A DNA stretch of 45,593 nucleotides from Candidatus Methanoperedens nitratireducens (GCF_900196725.1 NZ_FZMP01000001.1:1-45593); one strand, 5' to 3'. Numbered from the stretch's first letter, positions 26,162 to 34,931 are shown. Program-made: numbers and translations. Notes: generated by a model from the letters alone, not told the origin.

Positions 26162-28419
26162 CTACTTAGGCTGCATATCATCAAAAAGGGATGGTTCTAC
26201 GTTCCCTGTTCCCTCGGCAGAACCCGGTTTAAACTCCGGTTTCTCTTCACTCTTGCCGGGCATATCATCCCTTGCTTCATGTTTCTGATGATGCATCGTT
26301 GACGTCTTATTTTCAATAACAGGTTGCTTCTCGTGCTTTAACATCTCATCCACATGTTTTACTGTTGATGCCGCTCCGATGTTGAATTTTGCGACCTCCA
26401 TCTGCAATTCCTCTGCAAGTTGCGCCAGTTCCTGCGCCACCCTCACGAGCTGCTCCATCGATGCCGCCTGTTCTTGTGCTGCGGCTGAGGCTTCCTGCGT
26501 ACCTGCGCTGATTCTTCACTGGTCGCTGATATATCCTCGACAGAAGCTGTGACCTCTTCAACGGATGCAGACTGCTCCTGCGCGGCAGCAGCGATCTCCT
26601 GGACCATCGTAGCCACGCTTCCGGCTGACTGGACTATCATGTTAATGGATGATACGGTTTCCCCGATAGTTTTTGCTCCCTCGCCAACCGTTTTAGTGCC
26701 TTTCTCCATGCTATCGACAGCTTTCCTGGTTCCCTGCTGTACTTCTTTTATGAGCTCGGTTATCTGGTTCGCCGCACCCCTTGATTCCTCAGCAAGCTTC
26801 CTGACCTCATCGGCTACAACTGCAAAGCCCCTGCCGTGTTCGCCTGCTCTGGCAGCCTCAATGGCAGCATTCAGTGCAAGGAGGTTCGTCTGGTCTGCGA
26901 TATTTGTGATTACACCTATAATTTCACCTATCTTCTGGGACTTGCCATCAAGCTCTTTTATCACTAAGGACGAGTTATCCACGGTTGACTGGATTTCGGT
27001 CATCTTGCTTGCGACTTCATTGGACTTCTTCCCTACTTCCTGGGCAGTCTTATTGGCATCATCAGCGCTTTCGGCAGCTTTCTGGGAATTTATCGCGACC
27101 TGCTGTATGCTCTCTGCCATCTCTCTCATAGCCCTGTTCACTTCTGTCAATTTCGACGCCTGCTGGCTTACGCCACTGGCAATATCCTGTGTCGTGTTGG
27201 ATATCTGCTCGGTGGAAGCTTTCATCTCTTCGCTTGATGCTGATAATTCCTGCGCAGTTGAAGAGACCATCATTGCAGAGTTCTGCACCTTGCCGAGGAC
27301 GCCTTTTAAGCTCTCTACCATGCCCTGGATTGCCTGGGAAAGCTGTCCCACTTCATCCCTGGAATCGCTCTTAACCTCTACTGTAAGGTCGCCTGCTGCG
27401 ACCTTATTGGACGCATGGAGCATGCTATCAACCGGTTTGGTGATGGAGCGAGAGATATACAATCCAGAACCTAGCCCTATTATAGCCGCGATAACTCCAG
27501 AGACAACCATAAGCAGAGTAGAGTTTGTCTTTGCCTTTACTGCTTCTTCCCCGGCAGATACCATTGCTGCGTTCTGTTCCTCTTCAAATTTTGCAAGTAA
27601 GCTATTGAGTTCTTCCCCGCTAGCTTCCAGTTCCTGCATTCTTGTATATATGCCAGTCTGCAGCTCCATTATTTTTTCAAATTTTGCTTTATACGCCACA
27701 AGACCTGACTTTATCTCAGCTTTCTCGGCAGAGGTGAAGTCATTTGACTGCTCTACGGCATTACCAAAATCAGTTATATCCGTCTGCCATGACTTCCAGT
27801 AACTTGCACTAGCTCTGTTATACCTTGGTTCTGTATAAATTACAATATCCTTCTCATGTCGTCTCAACTTCTGCTCTTCGTATTTCACGCCCATATCTAT
27901 TTTCTTCTGCCCTGTCACATAAGTCCCATATCCAAGGCTATCCTCGAATTTATGAACCACTGCCTGGAAATCTTTATATTCGCCTGAATAATAATCTCCA
28001 TGTGCATCAACGAGGGCAAACAATCCTGGTTTCCTGGCATTTATGGGCGCATGCGCAAGTTCGTCGTATTCTCCAAGTTTCGCACTTATCTGGTCTATGG
28101 CTGTTTGATCTTCCCCATGTTCTTTTAATGTCCCTATTACTTCTTCAATTTTCTTTTTATTTTCATCATATATTTTGGAAGCATTTTTGTCACCATTTAC
28201 GTAAGTGCGTAATGCATTCTGCTGGTCAAGCACAAGCAGTTCCAATTCTATTGAATTATCTGCAAGTACTGTGCGCTGGTTCAATATCTCGTCCAGATGC
28301 TCACCAACAGTGTTTATGCCAGAGTATCCTACGAGTCCTACCACAGCCAGCAAAATGATTATTAAACCGAATCCGCCTATCAGCTTTTTACTTAATGACA
28401 TGTCCTTTATACTGACCAT
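26162..28419 (-). CDS. Methyl-accepting chemotaxis protein with helical-bundle sensor, interrupted
   Basis: Start taken at ATG 28419 ([12 protein letters not shown]) because the in-frame ATG at 28431 lies inside the GGAGG ribosome-binding site. TM1 is about 14-34, the all-helical sensor (four-helix-bundle or HBM-like) runs to about 298, and TM2 is about 300-322. HAMP and signalling domains follow that are nearly identical to MCP1. The frame breaks after ATSEESA; compared with MCP1 one G of a GG pair is missing near 26505-26506. The end ([18 protein letters not shown] to the stop at 26162) continues in the next frame. Repaired length is about 752 residues. The CheA-binding tip precedes the lesion, so a shortened protein might still signal. 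Confidence 0.9.
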
Positions 28420-28492
28420 ATAATCCTCCATTTTTTATTTTTGGAATCCTCAAGAGGGTACAATTATGTGAACAAAAAGAACTCCACCCGTT

Positions 28493-28520
28493 TATATACA
28501 AAATTGTGAAAAAAGTGTGA
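28493..28520 (-). promoter_or_regulatory. Motility-regulon promoter of mcp2-cheW2
   Basis: TCACA copies at 28516-28520 and 28505-28509 (complement) are 11 bp apart with a poly-T spacer. N4 and TGTATATA at 28493-28500 follow. The mcp2 start is 74 bases downstream. Confidence 0.85.
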
Positions 28521-28525
28521 ACTAT

Positions 28526-28967
28526 TTATTTCTGGAAAAGCTTGAACCCTTGTAAAAACCTGGGAAGCTCTACCATATTCATTTTTTTGACCAGGCGCGG
28601 AAGGTCGCTAAAAGATGGTTTTTTCAGAATATTTTCCTCTTCACCCTCATCAACCGGGGTATCTGTATTGGCTGCTGCACCGGGCGTACGGCTGGCGCTT
28701 ATTTCTTTTTGCGCTATCTTCCCTGAAGATTCAGTTATACCTTTATCCCGGCTTGCCTTGCCTTTTACCTTACCATTGTTGTAGTAATTCTCAGGCGTCT
28801 GTATCCCCAGTTTCTGCGCCTCGCTAATAAGCCGGTTATATTCTCTCAGCACCCAGCCTATCTCAGAGTGGTTCTTATAACCTACTTCGAACCCCAGTTC
28901 ATATATTTTGTTTATAATCAGTTCCTTATCCGTTGTTTTGCCGCTAATAACCTCAAACCCCTTTCAT
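28526..28967 (-). CDS. Unknown protein paired with the KaiC-like ATPase, apparently frameshifted
   Basis: The uninterrupted part starts at a GTG (28852) and gives 108 residues. The same frame stays open upstream to a TGA at about 28968. An ATG at 28967-28965, just after the KaiC-like stop, joins it if one base of the C4 run 28958-28961 is extra. The joined product would be 146 residues beginning MKGFEVISGKTTDKEL. The N-terminal half is helical (INKIYELGFEVGYKNHSEIGWVLREYNRLI), the middle is a low-complexity Pro/Ala/Thr/Glu linker, and the end is a short basic, hydrophobic segment (LPRLVKKMNMVELPRFLQGF). No family is recognised. It is second in the motility-box unit led by the KaiC-like gene. 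Confidence 0.6.
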
Positions 28968-28968
28968 C

Positions 28969-29724
28969 CTATTTCTTCAGCGACTTCATCGCTTTTAGTC
29001 CTTTGTCCGTGAACTCAACAGCGTGCATATCGCAACTGTGCTTCGTTCCTCGCATTTTAATTATCTGCAGCGCTCTTGCCATATTGCCATGCTTGTCCAT
29101 GTAATTATGCAGAAAGATGACGCCATGGGAAGCGAACTGTTCTATCGTGTACGCATCGGGTTTCAGGAGTTCGGATAACAGCAGTGTGGTACATCCGAGA
29201 TTTTTCAGGTTACGGATGAACCTTCCTATGGATCTTTCCTCCAGCGCAGGATGCTGTGACGTGAACCTTATTGCAGACAGCGAGTCAATTACCAGTCTCT
29301 TGATACTATACTGCTTGACCAGGGTTTCTACGTTCTTGAACACCGTGTATGGCGAGGGAGGCGTGTTCTCGGGGGATTCGGTCGATACGGTCTGCTCATA
29401 GCTGGCTGTGATAAGTGTTGAAACTTCATCGTACTGGCCATAATCCTTGGTAGGACCGATATCCAGGAAAAATAATTTATTCTTCTTGATAAGCTCTTCG
29501 ACATGCAGATTATACCGCGACATATCCTCGATGATCGTACCGATACTCTCGGAGATCGCTATATATGCACCTGCTTCCCCTTCCATTGCCCCCGTAACAA
29601 GAAATTGCACCCCGAACGTGGTTTTCCCGCTGCCCGGAGACCCGCTGAGCAGATACTGCCTTCCCTGGAGCAGACCTCCTTCAACGAGTTCATCAAATCC
29701 TTCAATTCCAGTTCTTATTCTCAT
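28969..29724 (-). CDS. KaiC-like RecA-superfamily ATPase
   Basis: Single KaiC/RadA-type ATPase domain of 251 residues. Walker A GSPGSGKT is at 28-35, and a Walker B RLVIDSLSAI lies near residue 145. The KaiC-like opening RIRTGIEGFDELVEGGLLQGR is intact. The C-terminal part ends with a GTKHSCDMHAVEFTDKG segment seen in archaeal KaiC-domain proteins. It is not ArlH, which is present at 12.5 kb. A motility box 45 bases upstream places it in the motility regulon, so a signalling or switch role near the archaellum is reasonable but unproven. Confidence 0.85.
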   Translation of the reverse strand: MRIRTGIEGFDELVEGGLLQGRQYLLSGSPGSGKTTFGVQFLVTGAMEGEAGAYIAISESIGTIIEDMSRYNLHVEELIKKNKLFFLDIGPTKDYGQYDEVSTLITASYEQTVSTESPENTPPSPYTVFKNVETLVKQYSIKRLVIDSLSAIRFTSQHPALEERSIGRFIRNLKNLGCTTLLLSELLKPDAYTIEQFASHGVIFLHNYMDKHGNMARALQIIKMRGTKHSCDMHAVEFTDKGLKAMKSLKK

Positions 29725-29768
29725 ATCTAAGCCTCACATTATTTGAATATGGGATTTAATGTACTCTA

Positions 29769-29796
29769 TATAAACAAAGTTGTGAAATGCGTGTGA
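29769..29796 (-). promoter_or_regulatory. Motility-regulon promoter of the KaiC-like gene
   Basis: TCACA copies at 29792-29796 and 29781-29785 (complement) are 11 bp apart. N4 and TGTTTATA at 29769-29776 follow. The start codon is 45 bases downstream. It lies in the divergent region shared with arlCDE, but faces only the KaiC-like gene. Confidence 0.85.
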
Positions 29797-29907
29797 AATA
29801 ATTGCCATGCGTGTTCCAGGAGGATAAAACAGTACAAAAATATAAATAACTTGAAATGACATTAACGTTATACATATTGATGATAATGATGATTCGAAGG
29901 AGAACAT

Positions 29908-30988
29908 ATGTTTGAGGGATTATCGGAGAAATTCAAGAAATTAAAGATGCCTGAAGAGTCCCTTATAAAAAAAATCGAAAAAATAAAAAAAGACATCCGA
30001 AACCAAAGCCCAGCAGGCTAATGCGCCGTCTTCCCCGGATATCACCGAGCAGCTTAAGAAGAGCCAGGAAGAGACTGCCAAAAAGATCGAAGAGATGATC
30101 AATGCAAAATCCGAGCAGATAACCGCTAATACTGACACGATAAAAGAGTTCGATGTCAAATTAAATAAAATGGAAGGCACGGTCTCAGGCTCAAAGCAGC
30201 GCCTTGATGAATTTAAGGACAGGCTGGATAAGATCGATGAAAGTCTCCTCGAATTATTATCGTTGTATGAAGTCGTTTCAAGCACCGTGAACCCTTTCGT
30301 GGGTGAAAAGGATACAGCACCGCTGGAAAAAATCGAGCAGATAGAGAAAAAGATCGAAACTCTAAGCCGGAAAGTCCCTGAGATCCCGCCTGATCTGAGG
30401 CAGGAGTTCGATGGTAAGTTCAAAGTTATAGAAGAAAGACTTGAGGAACTATCGCAGGTAGTGGAGGCGAACGTGACCCATCCAGACGTCATGGTGGAAC
30501 AGGTCATGCAACACCTCAAACCTTTACTGGAGCAGCAGCAAAAACAAAATGAAACGCCTGATGGGGAGGAACAACCTGAGCAGACTGCAGAAGCCGGGCC
30601 TGCCAATACACAGAAGCAATACAAGCCAGGTATTAATGATGTAAAGCTGCCTTACCTGGATGGCAGGGCAGAAACCTCTATTATTGTCCTGAACTGGATA
30701 GAATTCTTACTGGAAAAGGTAGGAAGGAATAACCTGGCTGAGATCCTTGAGTATTACATCGATGTAGGGTGGATAAGCGAGGAAGTTTACTCAAAAATGA
30801 TGACCTATGCCAACGGGATAGACTACTATGTGGAAAGACCTACATGGAAACTGCTCCCGGAAGATCATGCCAAATCCCTGATGTTCATAAATCAACTGAC
30901 AGGGAAGAAGTTAGATAAAAACATAGTCTCAAGGCTTGAGAGGGATGCTGAAAGGGTGGTCAGGGGCAATGAAGTGTATACCACCTGA
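29908..30988 (+). CDS. Archaellum switch-complex protein of the ArlC/D/E type, frameshifted
   Basis: The ArlCDE proteins form the cytoplasmic ring linking the motor to chemotaxis signals. ATG 29908 has an AAGGAG site. The first frame ends at about 30021. Removing one A from the A7 run 29985-29991 joins it to the long frame, giving about 359 residues. The N-terminal half is charged coiled coil. An ArlC-like segment (ELLSLYEVVSSTVNPFVG, about 30253-30305) follows, then a Gln/Glu-rich linker, then the ArlD/E domain (YLDGRAETSIIVLNWIEFL onward, about 30650-30990). It is apart from the main arl operon and on the other strand, with its own TATA-like box near 29838-29847 and no TCACA box. Confidence 0.85.
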
Positions 30989-31257
30989 ACTGATCGTCCG
31001 GTCTGTATTAATATTAATTCAATAGCATCATTATTCCGATCCAGTAGTTAATTGACTGGCTATACTATACGACATTCATCTTATAATGAACTCAAATTAA
31101 GCTTGGTGGGCAGGTGGGGAATGGGGGTTAGTGTATTAAAATAGTTTTTACCGCCACAATATATCTCAACTATTTTGTTACACTTAAATACCTATGGTAG
31201 TCAAACATATGTTAAATGCATATGTCGAAAAATATAAGTATGAATAAGTACATGTCT

Positions 31258-31345
31258 AAAAATAGCCCGGATTTACTAATTTTAAACATGCGGGCATAAG
31301 GGGAGTGGGACCTTATCGGGGAGAAACAACAGTTTCTCCCCCTAC
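31258..31345 (+). ncRNA. Candidate structured RNA with three consecutive hairpins
   Basis: Three stems follow one another: GCCCG...CGGGC (about 31265-31295), ATAAGG...CCTTAT (about 31296-31316), and a perfect 10-bp stem GGGGAGAAAC/GTTTCTCCCC with an AACA tetraloop (31318-31341). A TATA-like box lies about 25-30 bases before the first stem, so transcription could begin right at the structure. No Rfam-like family is recognised from memory, and no poly-T follows. It could be a leader or a free RNA. Confidence 0.4.
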
Positions 31346-31425
31346 CTATCCAGGTCTCCTGAGGAAAATAAAGTTATACCCTTGCCGGGTTAGATAAACC
31401 GAAAGCAGATAAGAAGAGAATTCGC

Positions 31426-31545
31426 GTGCTGGAACTGGAGAACTGTGCAATCCTGATGTGTGAGGTGTGCGGAGAAACATGGAGTCTGAAAGGGTCAAAT
31501 TCGTGGGTTTACCCTGGCGGATGTAACAAGGTTTTGAAAACGTGA
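31426..31545 (+). CDS. Possible tiny zinc-finger protein
   Basis: A GTG-started frame of 39 residues with CEVCG near residue 16 and a later GGCN. It resembles small archaeal CxxC...CN proteins, but it has only three cysteines in the motif region and no clear ribosome-binding site. It may be a remnant or chance. Confidence 0.3.
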   Translation: MLELENCAILMCEVCGETWSLKGSNSWVYPGGCNKVLKT

Positions 31546-31575
31546 GGACTTATCTAAAAAGAAATAAAGATTAAG

Positions 31576-31824
31576 TCACGAATATCTGTATCTCTCGCCT
31601 TTTTTAACAATATCATGTTCCATCATAAATGATATCACGTTTCCAATCCACCGCTTCATAGCTATAGCGGTGTCAGCATGTTCCAGAAGGTCTTTCTCTA
31701 TAGTTTTTTGCCAGTTTACACCGCTATACTTTTTCTTAAATTTCATTATCTGTTCGGATGTCGCAAGATTTTCAAAATCCTGTACCACCATTTTTAAAAC
31801 ATAGTGTAAAATCTCCTTTTTCAT
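31576..31824 (-). CDS. Small hypothetical protein
   Basis: 82 residues, mostly helical and charged, with a basic C-terminus (KKGERYRYS). A GGAGAG ribosome-binding site lies 6 bases before the ATG, and AT-rich TATA-like sequence lies further upstream, so translation is plausible. No family, metal motif or membrane segment is visible. It stands alone between the hairpin region and the amidohydrolase gene. Confidence 0.5.
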   Translation of the reverse strand: MKKEILHYVLKMVVQDFENLATSEQIMKFKKKYSGVNWQKTIEKDLLEHADTAIAMKRWIGNVISFMMEHDIVKKGERYRYS

Positions 31825-32102
31825 ATCAACTCTCCGCGAAGCTGGTGAAGAGGAAGATATATGTAAATATATATATGTTTTACGATTTGTGTAGGACCGG
31901 GTTTTTTAAACAGTGCTGTCCGAAAGCTGATAAGGGCGGAGTAAATATACCACCAATTGATTTAACAAGCAGTTATTTTAAGCAAACCACACAGGCTCCA
32001 GTTATGATACCTGTACTGCCGGGGTTGCATCTCCATAAAATTATTAAATATTGAAGTATTGTTACCATTATCAAGCGCCCATCCAGATAAAAGGTGTATG
32101 AG

Positions 32103-32981
32103 ATGCAAAAAAGTCATGCAGCTACTTTACTGTCAATTCTGTTCGCAAGTTTAATCGCCGGCTGCGTAAGTCCGGCAATGGACTCCCGGCAGCCGGCAGC
32201 ATCCTCTACGACACCTGTGGCTGAATCCGAAGACAGGTATATTGACGTTCATACACATATCACGCCGGCTGGAATGCCGCTTGAACAGATAATCCGGAGC
32301 ATGGATAAAGAGGGCATAGACAGAATGATTATAATGGAGTCGCCAACCGATATTTACAACAGAGTTCCGCAGGCTCAGTACGGAATCCCGGAGGCGGCGG
32401 AAAAATATCCTGACAGGTTCACTGCGTTATACGGCGGCTTCGGGGAGATCGCGCTCAGGCATTTTCCTTCCGAAGACGGGACAGAAATAACAATCCCGGG
32501 AGACCACCCGTGGATATTCGTAATGAGTGATATCGCGGCAAAATACGATGTACCAATCGATATCCATATGGAGGCGACCGATGAGACGGTTGCAGATCTT
32601 GAAAAGCTTCTTGACCACAATAAGAGCGCAAATCTCATCTGGGAACATGCAGGCAGGTCGAACACAGGTAAAACCACTCCTCTGCTGATGAGGCGGTTGA
32701 TGGAGGAACACCCGAACATGTATTCTGCCGTTAAGATCAGGAAAGCTAAAACTGCCGAGAGGATCGTGGTCCGGATTCTGGATGATGAGGATAAGATAAC
32801 GCCGGAATGGATGGCACTGTTCAGGGATTTCCCTGACCGCTTCATGATAGGAAGCGATATCAAACCCGGAGAAAAGGATGATGATTTCTCGCATATAAAA
32901 AACCAGAGAAAGTTTTTAAGCCGGTTGCCTCCTGAAATTGCTAAGAAAATTAAAAGAGAGAATGCTAAAAAAAATTTATAA
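32103..32981 (+). CDS. Lipoprotein amidohydrolase (metal-dependent hydrolase, amidohydrolase-2 type)
   Basis: Start taken at ATG 32103, 8 bases after AGGTG; a GTG nine bases earlier is within that site. Residues 1-25 form a lipoprotein signal with the lipobox LIAGC. A Ser/Thr/Pro/Ala linker follows, then a TIM-barrel hydrolase domain. Metal-site segments visible are DVHTHI (HxH), DIHMEA, EHAGRS and GSDI. The normal C-terminal NAxRLL-like motif is ENAKKNL. It should act outside the membrane. The substrate is unknown. It sits 12 bases before the DUF123 gene in the arg-gene operon. Confidence 0.85.
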   Translation: MQKSHAATLLSILFASLIAGCVSPAMDSRQPAASSTTPVAESEDRYIDVHTHITPAGMPLEQIIRSMDKEGIDRMIIMESPTDIYNRVPQAQYGIPEAAEKYPDRFTALYGGFGEIALRHFPSEDGTEITIPGDHPWIFVMSDIAAKYDVPIDIHMEATDETVADLEKLLDHNKSANLIWEHAGRSNTGKTTPLLMRRLMEEHPNMYSAVKIRKAKTAERIVVRILDDEDKITPEWMALFRDFPDRFMIGSDIKPGEKDDDFSHIKNQRKFLSRLPPEIAKKIKRENAKKNL

Positions 32982-32993
32982 GGTCAACTGAAT

Positions 32994-33431
32994 ATGAGGG
33001 GAGTTTACGTTTTAATCCTCAGGCTGGATAACGATACCGACATCCACACAGGCGGATTGGGGGAACTTCATTTCAAGAAAGGCTATTATGCCTACGCCGG
33101 CTCAGCCCTCGGAACAGGAGGATTCAAGCGCGTAACAAGGCATTTCGATGTAGCTTCTGGCAAGAACCGCACAAGAAAATGGCATATCGACTACCTGCTG
33201 CCTAATTCCAGAGTCATTTGCGCCGTACTTTTGCCAACAGATGAAGCGATTGAATGCACAGTTGCAAGAACACTGGGGCAGTTCTGCGAAGAAATACCGG
33301 GATTCGGATGCACCGACTGTGCCTGCCGGGCACATCTTTTCTTTTCCGGGACAGATTTGAAAGACAATATTGTCAGGACGTGCAGCAAACTCATAGAGAA
33401 CGAAAGTATCATAATAAGTCCGAACATGTAG
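32994..33431 (+). CDS. DUF123 / GIY-YIG-related protein
   Basis: 145 residues matching the archaeal DUF123 family, related to GIY-YIG nucleases. Diagnostic segments are GVYVLIL at the start, YYAYAGSALGTGGFKRVTRHF, KWHIDYLL, and C-terminal FGCTDCACRAHLF, which may bind zinc. In this family it is often fused to or near endonuclease III. Here it stands alone, 7 bases before argC. The molecular role is not established. Confidence 0.85.
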   Translation: MRGVYVLILRLDNDTDIHTGGLGELHFKKGYYAYAGSALGTGGFKRVTRHFDVASGKNRTRKWHIDYLLPNSRVICAVLLPTDEAIECTVARTLGQFCEEIPGFGCTDCACRAHLFFSGTDLKDNIVRTCSKLIENESIIISPNM

Positions 33432-33438
33432 GGAGAAT

Positions 33439-34449
33439 ATGGACATCGGAATTATCGGAGGGTCAGGATACACAGGCGGAGAGCTTCTGCGCCTGCTTTC
33501 AGGGCATCCGGAGGCAAACGTCACCGCCGTAACTTCGCGAAGCAGGAAAGGGCAGAAGGTCAGCGATACCCATACCCATCTTCGGAAAATATACGACCTG
33601 GATTTTGAAGACCTGGGCGCGGAAGATGTGGCAGCACGCGCTGATATAGTGTTCACTGCCGTACCCCACGGTACCGCCATGCAGGTCGTGCCCGCTCTTC
33701 TTGATGCTGGCGTGAAGGTCATTGATCTGAGCGCGGATTATCGCCTGAAGGCAGAGATTTTTGAGAAAGTTTATAAGATTAAGCATACAGACCCAAGAGA
33801 TGCAGTGTACGGGATTCCCGAACTTCATCCAGAAGTTGCAGAGCAATCGTTCATCGCGAACCCGGGATGCTACCCCACAGGCGCGTCCCTTGCTGCTGCG
33901 CCGTTAGCGGCGGCAGGACTTATCGAACTTGCGATTTTTGATTCAAAAAGCGGGATTTCGGGCGCGGGCGCTGAGCCTACGGAAGTGTCCCATTATCCCA
34001 ACATGGCTGAGAATATACAGGCTTACAAACTCACCTCGCACCGCCACCGCGCCGAGATAGTACAGGAACTTACGCGGCTTGAACCGGGGCTGAAAAAGAT
34101 TAGCTTCACCCCGCATGTCATTCCAAGCGTGCGCGGAATCCTGACCACAGCGCATATTTTTGTAAAGCGGGAATTGAGCGCGGAAGAAGTGAACGGGATA
34201 TACGGGGATTTTTACCAGGACAAGCCTTTTATCAGGCTCATCAAAGGCATCCCGATGCTCGGCAGCGTACGCGGATCTAATTTCTGCGATATCGGTTTTG
34301 AGGTCGATAAAGGAAGCAACAGGATAGTTATAATATCAGCGATAGACAATCTTGTAAAAGGCGCATCAGGTCAGGCTATACAGAACATGAACCTGATATT
34401 CGGGATTCCCGAGACTACGGGTCTCTGGACGCCCGGCATTGCCCCATGA
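33439..34449 (+). CDS. argC: N-acetyl-gamma-glutamyl-phosphate reductase
   Basis: NADPH-dependent reduction of N-acetylglutamyl phosphate to the semialdehyde in arginine synthesis. The 336-residue protein has the N-terminal Rossmann fold IIGGSGYTGGELLRLL, the catalytic cysteine Cys144 in NPGCYPTG, and the conserved HRHRAEI and GSVRGSNFCDIGF segments. Its length is normal for the family, and a GGGAGAA ribosome-binding site precedes the ATG. It is in one operon with argJ, which shares the pathway. Confidence 0.96.
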   Translation: MDIGIIGGSGYTGGELLRLLSGHPEANVTAVTSRSRKGQKVSDTHTHLRKIYDLDFEDLGAEDVAARADIVFTAVPHGTAMQVVPALLDAGVKVIDLSADYRLKAEIFEKVYKIKHTDPRDAVYGIPELHPEVAEQSFIANPGCYPTGASLAAAPLAAAGLIELAIFDSKSGISGAGAEPTEVSHYPNMAENIQAYKLTSHRHRAEIVQELTRLEPGLKKISFTPHVIPSVRGILTTAHIFVKRELSAEEVNGIYGDFYQDKPFIRLIKGIPMLGSVRGSNFCDIGFEVDKGSNRIVIISAIDNLVKGASGQAIQNMNLIFGIPETTGLWTPGIAP

Positions 34450-34456
34450 GGTAGAT

Positions 34457-34927
34457 ATGAAAGTAAAGGACGTGATGAATAAGGATGTAATTACCTGCAA
34501 GCCGGATGATACTGTGGGTTATCTTTCGATGCTGTTCAAAGAGAACCACATAAGCGGCATGCCCGTAGTTGAGAGTGGGAAAGTCGTGGGGGTAGTTTCC
34601 GAAACCGACCTGCTCAAGCTGTTAAAAACTCCTGAGTTCTCTGGAGAGCTATGGCTCCCAAGCCCGCTTGAGGTAGTAGAGGTCCCTTTAAGAAGCCTTG
34701 TGAGATTTGAGGAGTTTAAAAGGACAATTGAGGAAGCGAAGCTGAAACCTGTGAGGGGCATCATGAAAAAGACCGTCCACTCGGTATCTCCTGATGACAG
34801 CCTTGAGGAAGCATCCGCCAGGATGGTCAGGTATAAAATCAACCGGCTGCCTGTCATAGAGAACGGGAAGCTTGTGGGAATAATTGCACGAAGCGATATT
34901 ATCAGAGGTCTCTCGTCAGCGGAATGA
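34457..34927 (+). CDS. Tandem CBS-domain protein
   Basis: 156 residues from ATG 34457 (GAGGT site upstream; an earlier in-frame start lies inside argC). There are two CBS domains, about 1-60 (VKDVMNKDVITCKPDDTV...GVVSETDLL) and 95-155 (VRGIMKKTVHSVSPDDSL...GIIARSDII), with no other domain. Such pairs bind adenosine ligands and often regulate a partner. Here the neighbours are argC and argJ. It is probably cytoplasmic. Confidence 0.93.
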   Translation: MKVKDVMNKDVITCKPDDTVGYLSMLFKENHISGMPVVESGKVVGVVSETDLLKLLKTPEFSGELWLPSPLEVVEVPLRSLVRFEEFKRTIEEAKLKPVRGIMKKTVHSVSPDDSLEEASARMVRYKINRLPVIENGKLVGIIARSDIIRGLSSAE

Positions 34928-34931
34928 ATTT

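Larger units (their letters stand above)
30989..31575. other. Long intergenic region with hairpins and a tiny ORF
   Basis: This 587-base stretch has no substantial gene. It holds a G-rich patch (about 31104-31129), a TATA-like AAATATAAG near 31230, a series of hairpins at 31264-31341 (listed separately), and a possible 39-codon zinc-finger ORF near its right end. Confidence 0.5.

Noticed and set aside
29967-29983. A8 or A6 runs as the arlCDE frameshift site
   Set aside because: Removing a base there leads to an early stop; only the A7 run at 29985-29991 joins the frames.
31104-31129. G-quadruplex in the G-rich patch
   Set aside because: Only three runs of three or more G are present; the fourth would be GG, so evidence is weak.
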